From the NCBI GenBank assembly GCA_963660915.1, contig CAVLAO010000029.1:1-21627 (forward strand): 21,627 nucleotides of DNA. The letters are read 5' to 3'. Both the position numbers and the translations under genes were made by a program. A model generated the notes under the pieces. It was not told the origin of the DNA, made no database searches, and worked only from the letters and a program-made list of their open reading frames with translations. Each line of letters starts with the position of its first letter. The first letter of the stretch is position 1. Source of the stretch: UMGS1766 sp963660915 (lineage in GTDB: Bacteria; Bacillota; Clostridia; Oscillospirales; Oscillospiraceae). Positions 5,860 through 13,710 of this stretch are shown one piece after another.

Positions 5860-8229
5860 ATGCAAGAATATCAACTTACCCAACGTGCGCAGATATTGCG
5901 GAATCGAATGCTGGAACAACCGGCAGTCTGTACGGAGCGGGCGGTTTACTTGACTGAATCCTGGCAGAGCACAGAAGGTATGCCTGCTCCTCTTCGACGG
6001 GCGCGAGCGCTACGGAACATACTGGAACACATGACAATCCGCATCGATCCGGGTGAACTGTTAGTAGGAAATCATACCAGCAAAATCCGGGGCGGTGCGT
6101 TGATGCCGGAATTGAGCAGCGACTGGATTTTGTCCGAGATGGATTCACTTTCCACCCGGGAATACGATCCATATCAGGATATGAGCGAAGCGGAAAAGGA
6201 GGCCATGCGCCATTGCGCCTCATACTGGAGCAGCCGTTCTCTGCGCAGCCAGATGGAACACCTGGTACCGCCGGAACTGCAGGCATATGACCACGTGGCG
6301 GTGTCCAGCTTTGGTTTCTGTGAAAATGGTCATTACCCCGCCCATGTCGCCATCGACTATGCCCTGCTGCTTCGAGAGGGGCTTTCCGGCATGGCAGATC
6401 GAATTCGCGCTCGGATGGCACAGCTGACCTATTCTGATCCTGCAGATCTGCCTCGCCGCACTACGCTGCAGGCTATGCTGGACAGCTATAAAGCGGTGGA
6501 ATGTTTCGCTGCACGTTATGCCGCACTGGCAGAAGAGCAGGCTCAAACTGCTTCCAAATTGCGCAAAACAGAGCTTTTAGAAATTTCCCGCATTTGCCGC
6601 AAAGTACCTCATGCTCCGGCAGAAACATTTCGGGAAGCGCTTCAATCCTGCTGGTTCCTCTATGTATGCCTGATGCTGGAGGGCTGGGGTGCCGGTATGT
6701 CCCTTGGCCGTATGGATCAGTATCTGGAACCGTATTACTCACGAGACATTGCAGCCGGCGCATTGACAGATGATGAAGTTCGGGAACTGCTCAGTCTGAT
6801 GATGATCAAGATGAACTCAGTGATCAATCCTCAGGACAGCATTGTGGCTACTATGATGACCGGATCTCCCTGTATGCAGGGCATCACTATCGGTGGCTGT
6901 ACTCGCACAGGCGAGGATGCAGTCAATGCGCTGTCTTACCTGATTCTCGACGCTGAGCAGGCTGTAGGTTTGACCGGCGAGGACGTGGTAGTGCGCGTCC
7001 ATCCAAAAAATCCATTAAAATTTATTCGACGTGCCTGTCAGGTAGCGCGGGATCTTGGCGGCAAGCTGAAGTTCGTCAGTGATACACAAACAATCCGCTC
7101 CCTTGTCTATACAGGGATCAACGAAGCAGATGCGAACGAATATATTTCCACTGGCTGCCACAATCCGACAATTCCAGCCAAGACCCATGACATTGGCGGT
7201 TCCAGCTTCAATTATCCACTGATTCTTGAATTGACGCTGAACCACGGTCGAGTACGTGCAACCGGAGATCAGCTTGGCCTTGATCTCGGTGATCCTGCAG
7301 AATTTGAGTCCTTTGAGGATTTGTTAGATGCCTTTGAACACCAGTTTGAATACGTAATGGACCGTCTGTTCTATTTCAAAAACGTGGATCTGATGCTCTA
7401 TCAACAATATCCATGCCCGCTGCTTTCCTCCTTCTACGAAGGTTGCATCGAGCACGGAGATGACCTGTATGATTACCGGGTACACACGACTCACACTTCA
7501 GCTTTTGCCGGTGCGCCGAATGTTGGAGATAGTTTGGCGGCAATTAAAAAAACGATCTATGAGGATCATTCCCTGACCTGGTCAAGACTATTGGAACTGT
7601 TGGATCACAACCTTGAAGGTGATCCTCAGGCGTTGGCACTGCTGCGCCGCGTGCCGAAATTCGGCAATAACGAGCCTTATGTCGATGATCTATTTCGCAA
7701 GGTGCTTGCTCGCTCCTGTGATTTTCTTCACAGTCACACTGCCTATTCCGGTGTGGCCACCACAGCAGCCTGTCTTGCTATGACCATCAGCGTTGCCTTC
7801 GGTCACATCACCGGCGCGCTTCCGGACGGCAGAAAGGCAGGGGTTCCGTTGGCTGAGGGCGGCATATCCCCGTTTCAGGGGCGCAACACCAGCGGTGTAT
7901 CTTCCACGCTGGCCTCCGTTGCTACGCTGGACCAAACAAAGCTTTCTCACGGCTCCATCCTCAATCTGCGCATTTCCAAAAAGGCTGTGGAAAGCGAGCG
8001 CAATCTGTTTAAGCTGGCAGATGCATTGCAAATTTTCTGCGAAACCGGCGGTGATCTGGTTCAATTCAATTTTGTTGATACGGACACGCTGCGGGATGCC
8101 CGGCAGCACCCGGAACGCTATCGTGATCTGCTGGTTCGAGTTGCGACCTACAGCGCCTACTTTGTAGAGTTGAGCCGAGAATTACAGGATGACATCATCG
8201 CCCGGTTCGAGTTTTCCGACATCAGTTAA
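5860..8229 (+). CDS. Pyruvate-formate-lyase-like glycyl-radical enzyme with Thr in place of the radical glycine
   Basis: This is a 789-residue protein. The start chosen is ATG at 5860, because GAAGGAGG lies seven bases upstream; the in-frame ATG at 5827 has none. The PFL-like barrel domain covers roughly residues 1-650: LRRARALRNILEHM, ELLVGNHTSK, then SLGRMDQYLEPYY. The C-terminal glycine-radical domain covers about 660-789: GALPDGRKAGVPLAEGGISP, then DLVQFNFVD. The active-site Cys is Cys433 in STGCHNPT; most dehydratase and lyase members read GCVEP, so the Glu two after the Cys is Asn here. The radical loop reads VRVATYSAYFVELS: the position normally Gly in RVAGY is Thr763 (ACC, 8146-8148), 26 residues from the C-terminus, as for Gly734 in E. 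coli PFL. Either the enzyme is catalytically changed or dead, or the radical comes from elsewhere. The substrate class is unknown. Its activase follows after 14 bases. Confidence 0.88.
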   Translation: MQEYQLTQRAQILRNRMLEQPAVCTERAVYLTESWQSTEGMPAPLRRARALRNILEHMTIRIDPGELLVGNHTSKIRGGALMPELSSDWILSEMDSLSTREYDPYQDMSEAEKEAMRHCASYWSSRSLRSQMEHLVPPELQAYDHVAVSSFGFCENGHYPAHVAIDYALLLREGLSGMADRIRARMAQLTYSDPADLPRRTTLQAMLDSYKAVECFAARYAALAEEQAQTASKLRKTELLEISRICRKVPHAPAETFREALQSCWFLYVCLMLEGWGAGMSLGRMDQYLEPYYSRDIAAGALTDDEVRELLSLMMIKMNSVINPQDSIVATMMTGSPCMQGITIGGCTRTGEDAVNALSYLILDAEQAVGLTGEDVVVRVHPKNPLKFIRRACQVARDLGGKLKFVSDTQTIRSLVYTGINEADANEYISTGCHNPTIPAKTHDIGGSSFNYPLILELTLNHGRVRATGDQLGLDLGDPAEFESFEDLLDAFEHQFEYVMDRLFYFKNVDLMLYQQYPCPLLSSFYEGCIEHGDDLYDYRVHTTHTSAFAGAPNVGDSLAAIKKTIYEDHSLTWSRLLELLDHNLEGDPQALALLRRVPKFGNNEPYVDDLFRKVLARSCDFLHSHTAYSGVATTAACLAMTISVAFGHITGALPDGRKAGVPLAEGGISPFQGRNTSGVSSTLASVATLDQTKLSHGSILNLRISKKAVESERNLFKLADALQIFCETGGDLVQFNFVDTDTLRDARQHPERYRDLLVRVATYSAYFVELSRELQDDIIARFEFSDIS

Positions 8230-8243
8230 CAGGAGGGATACCT

Positions 8244-9167
8244 ATGAAACCGGCTTCACTTCGTGCCCCGGTGTTCAATCTTGTCAATGGTTCCTTTGTA
8301 GACGGGCCTGGCATACGGACAACGATATTTTTGAAGGGATGCCGCCTGCACTGCAAATGGTGCTGTAATCCAGAAGGACAATCCTTTCAACCAGAGATTC
8401 GTTTTCTTGCCTCCCACTGTCGTTTCAACTGTGCCGACTGCATATCTGCCTGCCCAAAGGAGGCAATTCAACAGAAAAACGGCATATTACGAATCAACCG
8501 CACCGCTTGCAACGGCTGTGGCCAATGTGAAACAGCCTGTTTTGAGGATGCTCTTCGGCTGTGGGGTATTTGGTACGCACCGGAGGAGCTGATGAACCGC
8601 ATCCGGCGGGAAAAAACCTACCTGACACGTTCCGGCGGTGGAGTGACCATCGGCGGCGGTGAGGCAACCTGTTGGAGTGCCTTCTGTCAGGAGTTGATTC
8701 GACTATGTCACGCAGAAGGCATCCATACAGCCATCGATTCCTGCGGATATCCCTGTACCGAGGAAACTCTTTCTACATTGGATGCAGCAGATCTGGTTCT
8801 GTTTGACTTGAAAGGAATGGATTCCGCGCGCCACAAGGAAAACACAGGTGCCGGGAACGAAGATATCCTGCGCACTTTTGAGCATCTGCGCACCACAAAT
8901 AAGCCGGTAATCGTTCGTGCCCCACTAATACCCGGTTATAACGACAGCCCTGAGGAGTTAGAGGCACTGGGTCGTCTTCTGCGCGAAAGTCCCAATGTAA
9001 AACGGGTTGACCTGATGCCCTATCACGAGTACGGCATTTCAAAATACGCGGAGATCGGTCTCACCTATCCGCTGATTGGAAAAGTAAAGCCATATACTGC
9101 GGAACAAATACAACAGTTGTTGAACTTTTTCCGTATCTTTCATTCAAATGTGCAAATCGGTGGATAA
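8244..9167 (+). CDS. Radical-SAM glycyl-radical enzyme activase
   Basis: This is a 307-residue protein, normal for the group with two extra ferredoxin clusters. The ATG at 8244 follows AGGAGG by seven bases. The radical-SAM motif CRLHCKWC supplies Cys33, Cys37 and Cys40. A ferredoxin-like insert has two four-Cys sets: Cys59/63/66/70 and Cys89/92/95/99 (CNGCGQCETAC). DGPGIRTTIFLKGC is the typical lead-in of GRE activases. SAM contact GGE is at 138-140, in a stretch reading GGGVTIGGGEAT where SGGEP is more common. It uses SAM and reduced flavodoxin or ferredoxin to abstract hydrogen from a GRE backbone glycine in the cytoplasm. It is cotranscribed with the GRE above, which lacks that glycine. 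All cluster cysteines are intact, so the activase itself shows no decay. Confidence 0.93.
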   Translation: MKPASLRAPVFNLVNGSFVDGPGIRTTIFLKGCRLHCKWCCNPEGQSFQPEIRFLASHCRFNCADCISACPKEAIQQKNGILRINRTACNGCGQCETACFEDALRLWGIWYAPEELMNRIRREKTYLTRSGGGVTIGGGEATCWSAFCQELIRLCHAEGIHTAIDSCGYPCTEETLSTLDAADLVLFDLKGMDSARHKENTGAGNEDILRTFEHLRTTNKPVIVRAPLIPGYNDSPEELEALGRLLRESPNVKRVDLMPYHEYGISKYAEIGLTYPLIGKVKPYTAEQIQQLLNFFRIFHSNVQIGG

Positions 9168-9173
9168 AATGAC

Positions 9174-9206
9174 AACCGCCAGCGGATTACTTTTCCACTG
9201 GCGGTT
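9174..9206. terminator. Bidirectional intrinsic terminator between the activase gene and the ligA operon
   Basis: The arms AACCGCCAGCGG (9174-9185) and CCACTGGCGGTT (9195-9206) pair over 12 positions with one mismatch, closing a nine-base loop. The stem starts seven bases after the activase stop. TTATTGTCTT follows on the plus strand, and TGTCATTTTA follows on the minus strand. It ends the GRE operon rightward and the long murD-ligA operon leftward. Confidence 0.8.
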
Positions 9207-9225
9207 TATTGTCTTAATCCGGTTC

Positions 9226-9444
9226 TTACTCCTCTGTCTGTTCTGAATCTTGAGAGATATAGTCCAGACAATCCACAATCTCTTCTGCAGAATAGCCCTT
9301 TGCCCGCAGCCACTCGGTTGTTTTGGCAAACTCAGTTGCAGTGGTAATATAGATCAGGCAATCCAGTATCTCTGCATCGGAATAGCCTTTCATCCGCAAC
9401 CATTCAACCGTTCTGACAAGCTCGGTTGTAGTCGTATTGTCCAC
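9226..9444 (-). CDS. Small two-repeat protein of unknown function, last gene of the ligA operon
   Basis: This is a 72-residue acidic protein. I chose GTG at 9444 because AGGAGG lies eight bases upstream on the minus strand; a longer frame back to TTG at 9495 has no such site and would overlap ligA. Residues 7-36 and 37-66 are two copies of one 30-residue unit, with shared pattern TE-x-x-x-T-x-EWLR-x-KGYS-x-x-EI-x-DCL-x-YI. Each unit looks like two short helices joined at KGYS. Cys29 and Cys59 occupy the same place in each copy. There is no signal peptide or membrane segment. It lies 31 bases after ligA and just before the shared terminator, so it is probably cotranscribed. I do not recognise the family. 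The repeat conservation argues for a real protein, perhaps a small adaptor (speculative). Confidence 0.65.
   Translation of the reverse strand: MDNTTTTELVRTVEWLRMKGYSDAEILDCLIYITTATEFAKTTEWLRAKGYSAEEIVDCLDYISQDSEQTEE
9247..9426 (-). repeat. Two 90-base coding repeats inside the small protein gene
   Basis: The two units (9337-9426 and 9247-9336) encode the same 30-residue motif with diverged third positions. The protein pattern is better conserved than the DNA, which suggests an old duplication kept by selection. Confidence 0.6.
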
Positions 9445-9475
9445 TTCTTTCACCTCCTGTTCCCCATTATCCTGT

Positions 9476-11455
9476 TTATGCCTCGAGCATTGCAATAAAC
9501 TCGCCCTCCGTCAGGATCGGAATACCGAGGCTTTGTGCCTTGGTCAGCTTGCTTCCGGCAGCCTCGCCCGCAACTACGAAACTGGTTTTCTTTGACACTG
9601 AACCGGAGGCTTTTCCGCCCAAAGCAATAATTCTTTCTTCTGCTTCTTTACGGCTGAAATGCTCTAATGTACCGGTAACGACAAATGTCTTGCCGGAAAA
9701 TTTGTCTTCTATCGGTTGTTCTGTGCTGTCAAATAAGACTCCCGCTTCCCGCAGTTGATGCAGCAAATGCTGCGATTGTCGGTTCTGAAACCATTCCAGA
9801 AGATAATCGGCCGTAATATCACCAATATCCTCCACTTGCAGTATTTCTTCCCGTGTCGCCTGCTGCAATCGATCAATGCTGTCAAATTTACGTGCAAGCG
9901 TCTGCGCTGCCTTCTGTCCCACTTGACGAATTCCAAAGGCATAAAGTAAACGAGACATGCCGCGTTTCTTTGAAGCTTCTATGGAGCGGATCAGATTCTC
10001 TGCCGACTTTTGCCCCATATGCTCCAACTGTGCCACCGATGAAACATCCAATCGATACAGATCCGCAGGATTCTTTGCAAATCCTGCCCCAACTAGACTT
10101 TCGATCACTGCCGGTCCAAGCCCTTCGATATCCATTGCATCTCTACATGCAAAATGCGTCAAATTCCGCAGCAATTGCGCTGGACATTCTGCTCCTGTAC
10201 AGCGAATTGCTGCACCGTCCGGATCTCGATGAACCGGAGCACCACAAACCGGGCAGATATTTGGAATCAAATAAGGCTTCGCATCAATCGGTCGCTTTGC
10301 CTGAACGACAGAAACAATTTCAGGGATAATCTCCCCCGCTTTTTGGACGACAACCGTGTCACCGATCCGAATATCCTTCTGAGAAATAAAGTCCTGATTG
10401 TGAAGCGTTGCATTCGTAACAGTTGTCCCTGCCAAGCGAACCGGAGACAATTTTGCCTTTGGCGTCAGAATTCCTGTGCGACCCACCTGAATGACGATGT
10501 CCTCCACAACGCTTTCCTTTTGTTCCGGAGGATATTTATAGGCAGCTGCCCAACGAGGGAATTTCGCAGTGCTCCCAAACGTCAACCGTGTGGATAAATC
10601 ATCCAACTTTACGCAAGCTCCGTCAATGTCAAAGGAAAACCGGTCTCTGTGCGCTCCGATTTCATGGATACAGCTTAAAATCTCATCCTCTGTGCGGCAA
10701 ATTTTGCGTGGAATAACCTTGAAGCGAAGCGTTTCCAGCCAGGAGAGAGATTCACCGTCGGATTGAAACATTTCTCTTCCCTCCATTAGCTGAATATTAA
10801 AGATCTGCACATCCAATTTTCGCTGAGCAGCGACTTTAGGATCCTGCTGCCGCAAGGATCCTGCCGCACCGTTACGAGGGTTTGCCATCAATGCCTTTCC
10901 GTCTAACTCCCTCTGGGAGTTAATTTCATGAAATACCTTCTTCGGCATAAACACCTCGCCGCGTACAATCAATCTCTCCGGCGCACCGTTGAGCTGCATG
11001 GGAATTGATTTTATTGTACGCAGATTTTCCGTTACATCTTCGCCGGTCTGACCGTCACCACGAGTAGCACCACGCACAAAAACACCATTTACATACTCCA
11101 AAGCAACTGAAAGCCCATCAACCTTTGGTTCTACAATAAATTCCGTCTCTTTATCCGCAGAAGAAACCCTATGCACAAAGGTCGTCATTTCTTCGTCCGA
11201 AAAAACATCCTGAAGTGATTCCAACGGAACCGGATGATGTACCGGAGCGAAGCTGGTCAAAGCCTCGCCGCCAACCCGTTGTGTCGGAGAATCTGGAGTA
11301 ATTTCTTCCGGGTATTTCACCTCCAACTCTTCCAGCAAACGCAACTGCTGATCATACTCATAATCCGACACTGTTGGATTGTCCAACACATAGTATTGGT
11401 GATTCCACTCATTGAGCCGCTCTCGCAGCACAGCAATCTGTTGCCGTTCATCCAT
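9476..11455 (-). CDS. ligA: NAD-dependent DNA ligase
   Basis: This is a 659-residue protein from ATG at 11455 (662 from ATG at 11464). I prefer 11455 because GAGG lies ten bases upstream, whereas the same GAGGG abuts the outer ATG. Domain order is complete: Ia domain (QYYVLDNPTVSDYEYDQQL); adenylation domain with nucleotidyl lysine in EPKVDGLSVALEY (Lys111); OB fold with GRTGILTPKAKLSPVRLAGT; Cys4 zinc finger (CPVCGAP, then CTGAECPAQ); helix-hairpin-helix repeats; and C-terminal BRCT domain (GKTFVVTGTLEHFSRKEAEE). It seals nicks during replication and repair, using NAD as the adenylate donor. Its start overlaps the stop of the upstream PLP-enzyme gene by eight bases, implying translational coupling within the murD-led operon. 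Confidence 0.97.
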   Translation of the reverse strand: MDERQQIAVLRERLNEWNHQYYVLDNPTVSDYEYDQQLRLLEELEVKYPEEITPDSPTQRVGGEALTSFAPVHHPVPLESLQDVFSDEEMTTFVHRVSSADKETEFIVEPKVDGLSVALEYVNGVFVRGATRGDGQTGEDVTENLRTIKSIPMQLNGAPERLIVRGEVFMPKKVFHEINSQRELDGKALMANPRNGAAGSLRQQDPKVAAQRKLDVQIFNIQLMEGREMFQSDGESLSWLETLRFKVIPRKICRTEDEILSCIHEIGAHRDRFSFDIDGACVKLDDLSTRLTFGSTAKFPRWAAAYKYPPEQKESVVEDIVIQVGRTGILTPKAKLSPVRLAGTTVTNATLHNQDFISQKDIRIGDTVVVQKAGEIIPEIVSVVQAKRPIDAKPYLIPNICPVCGAPVHRDPDGAAIRCTGAECPAQLLRNLTHFACRDAMDIEGLGPAVIESLVGAGFAKNPADLYRLDVSSVAQLEHMGQKSAENLIRSIEASKKRGMSRLLYAFGIRQVGQKAAQTLARKFDSIDRLQQATREEILQVEDIGDITADYLLEWFQNRQSQHLLHQLREAGVLFDSTEQPIEDKFSGKTFVVTGTLEHFSRKEAEERIIALGGKASGSVSKKTSFVVAGEAAGSKLTKAQSLGIPILTEGEFIAMLEA

Positions 11456-12707
11456 GGCTTTCATCCCTCAGCAATTCTTCTGCTGCCAGCAAAATGCCTG
11501 TTTTACCCGATTCGTAAGTCAGTCCGCCTTGCAGATAGACGGTATATGGTTCTCGCATCGGAGCGTCTGCGGACAACTCAATCGACGCTCCCTGAATAAA
11601 TGCACCTGCCGCCATAATCACCTGATCATCATAGCCCGGCATCGCCCAAGGCTCCGGCGTTACATAGGAATCCACCGGAGATCCGCTCTGAATTCCTTTG
11701 CAGAACTTGCATACTGCCTCAGGTGTGTTCAGAGAAATCATCTGGATAATGTCATGGCGGATTGTATCGCTGGCCGGCTCTGTCTCATATCCCAACAATT
11801 CCATCAGCCTAGCTGCAAATATTGCCGTTTTCAGTGCCTGTGCCACCGTGTGCGGAGCCATGAAAAGTCCCTGGTAAAGCGCTCGATTCTGCCCCAGCGT
11901 ACAGCCGCATTCCCCTCCGATTCCGGGGACAGTCAGTCGCTGCGCAGCGGCATCTACTAAATCGCCTCGACCGGCAATATATCCACCGGTCGGAGCAAGT
12001 CCACCGCCTAAGTTTTTAATTAGAGAACCAACGATCAGGTCTGCTCCAACTTCGGTCGGTTCAATGGCCTCCACAAATTCACCGTAACAATTGTCCACCA
12101 GAACCGCTACATTCGGATTATTGTCCTTAATGATCCGGACAAGCTCGCCTATCTCCTGCACCGATAATGTGGAGCGGGTGGAATATCCCTTTGAACGCTG
12201 AATCAGTACCGCCTTAACGTGGGGATCACGCACTGCCTCCGCCAGTCCATCCTTATCCGGTGCATTCTTCTTGAGTGGAACCTCGCGGTAGCCAATTCCA
12301 TAATCCTTTAGTGTTCCACGACCATCTCCACTGATTCCAATCACACTCTGAATCGTGTCATAGGGTGCACCGACTGCGGATACGAGGATATCTCCGGGCA
12401 TAAGCGCCCCAAAAAGTGCGCAGGCAATCGCATGTGTTCCATTTACAAATTGAATCCGAACCAAGGCGGCCTCTGTATGAAAAATTTCCGCATAGACCTT
12501 TTCCAATTCCTCGCGACCCTGATCGTCGTATCCATAACCTGTAGTGCCGGCAAAATAGCCTTCGGCAACACGGCGATTCTGGAACGCCGCTAAAACCTTG
12601 CGTGTATTCACCTCTGCAATGCTGTCAATGCGGGCAAATTGTTCTGCAACTGATTTCTGTGCCTCATCTGCCAAGTTTAATACTCGCTCTGAAAATTCCA
12701 AACTCAT
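11448..12707 (-). CDS. PLP-dependent methionine gamma-lyase / aluminium-resistance family protein
   Basis: This is a 419-residue protein of normal length for the family often labelled aluminium resistance protein or methionine gamma-lyase family protein. The start ATG at 12707 overlaps the upstream M42 stop as ATGA, so translation is coupled. Recognisable stretches are GYFAGTTGYGYDDQGRE near the N-terminus, RIQFVNGTHAIACALFGALMPGD (as RIQFVNGTHAIACALFG and LMPGDILVS), VLVDNCYGEF holding the PLP-contacting Asp, and GSLIKNLGGGLAPTGGYI with the probable Schiff-base lysine. Family members are fold-type I enzymes expected to act on sulfur amino acids; the true substrate of most is not established. 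Its place between aminopeptidases and ligA would suit amino-acid breakdown after peptide hydrolysis (inference). Confidence 0.9.
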   Translation of the reverse strand: MSLEFSERVLNLADEAQKSVAEQFARIDSIAEVNTRKVLAAFQNRRVAEGYFAGTTGYGYDDQGREELEKVYAEIFHTEAALVRIQFVNGTHAIACALFGALMPGDILVSAVGAPYDTIQSVIGISGDGRGTLKDYGIGYREVPLKKNAPDKDGLAEAVRDPHVKAVLIQRSKGYSTRSTLSVQEIGELVRIIKDNNPNVAVLVDNCYGEFVEAIEPTEVGADLIVGSLIKNLGGGLAPTGGYIAGRGDLVDAAAQRLTVPGIGGECGCTLGQNRALYQGLFMAPHTVAQALKTAIFAARLMELLGYETEPASDTIRHDIIQMISLNTPEAVCKFCKGIQSGSPVDSYVTPEPWAMPGYDDQVIMAAGAFIQGASIELSADAPMREPYTVYLQGGLTYESGKTGILLAAEELLRDESHG

Positions 12708-13708
12708 GAAATTAAAAACTCACTTTCCGCCAGTGCCACCGTGAAGCGAACACCAGATTCTATATCACTCAAATCACAAACCTCTATCGGGGCATGAGTA
12801 TAGCGGCAGGGGATGCATATCCCGCCGGTATAAACTCCGCCTCGATTGCACAGCAAACCGCCGGCGTCAGTTCCACCCGAACGCATCACATCCTGCTGCA
12901 CCGGAATGTGATTTTCCGCTGCAACACGGTTCATCCACTGAACAACCTCCGGTTGACAAATCACGGAACCGTCCTTCAATTTCACTGCAGAACCCCTGCC
13001 AAGTACAGAGGAACAGCAATGGGTACTTCCGGGCAAGTCGTCAGAGCATGTCACATCAACTGCAATGCCAATGTCCGGATCGATTCCAAAAGCTGCAGGA
13101 CGCACACCACGAACCCCCACCTCTTCTTGCGCCGAAAATACAAAATGCAAGTCGTATTTCGGTTTTTTTATTTGCATCAATGCTAAAATCAGCATCGCAC
13201 ATCCGGCGCGATTGTCCAGATAGTTGGAAAATACTCTTCCGTTTTGCGTCCAAAAGGAACCATCATATACGCAGCTGTCCCCTAACCGAACCATTTTCTC
13301 TGCCTGATCCCGATTAGCAGCACCAATGTCAATATAAAGGTCCGTCAACTTAACCGTTCCGTCTTCCTCTTTCTCCTCGGGAACGCTGATGACACCTTTT
13401 GTTCCATTCGCAAATACCACTTTTTGCCGCCGTATATCCAGCGGTTCTAAGCCCCCTAATGCTCCAAATCTAAGCCATCCGTTCTCCTCAATGTGGGTAA
13501 CAATCATGCCAACACTGTCCATGTGCGCTGAAAACATCATCCGTGCTCCGTCTCCACGCTTATGCACAATCAAGTTCCCCATTGCATCTGCTTTTACCTC
13601 GTCTGCAAAAGGTGTTACAAGGTTCGCTATAAAACTGCGAATATCAGCCTCGCAACCGGAAGGACCAAATTCCGCAGTTAACTCTTTTAATAATTCTATA
13701 ACTTCCAC
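12704..13708 (-). CDS. M42-family metallo-aminopeptidase, copy 1 of a tandem trio
   Basis: This is a 334-residue protein. The start chosen is GTG at 13708: AAGGAG lies eight bases upstream, while an outer GTG at 13717 falls inside that ribosome site. The M42 dinuclear metal ligands are present: SAHMDSVG (His, with the usual MDEVG changed to MDSVG), LDNRAG (bridging Asp), AQEEVGVRG (catalytic and metal Glu), AVDVTCSDDLPG (Asp) and RYTHAPIEV (His). M42 enzymes form cytosolic dodecameric shells that trim short peptides, often preferring Glu, Asp or hydrophobic N-termini; some are described as glutamyl aminopeptidases, others as endoglucanase-like by old annotation. It starts two bases after the stop of copy 2 and overlaps the next gene by four bases. 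Confidence 0.9.
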   Translation of the reverse strand: MEVIELLKELTAEFGPSGCEADIRSFIANLVTPFADEVKADAMGNLIVHKRGDGARMMFSAHMDSVGMIVTHIEENGWLRFGALGGLEPLDIRRQKVVFANGTKGVISVPEEKEEDGTVKLTDLYIDIGAANRDQAEKMVRLGDSCVYDGSFWTQNGRVFSNYLDNRAGCAMLILALMQIKKPKYDLHFVFSAQEEVGVRGVRPAAFGIDPDIGIAVDVTCSDDLPGSTHCCSSVLGRGSAVKLKDGSVICQPEVVQWMNRVAAENHIPVQQDVMRSGGTDAGGLLCNRGGVYTGGICIPCRYTHAPIEVCDLSDIESGVRFTVALAESEFLIS

Positions 13709-13710
13709 AC

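Noticed and set aside
9853..11960. Several plus-strand open frames of 90-180 codons
   Set aside because: All are shadows of ligA and the PLP-enzyme gene on the minus strand, with no ribosome sites.
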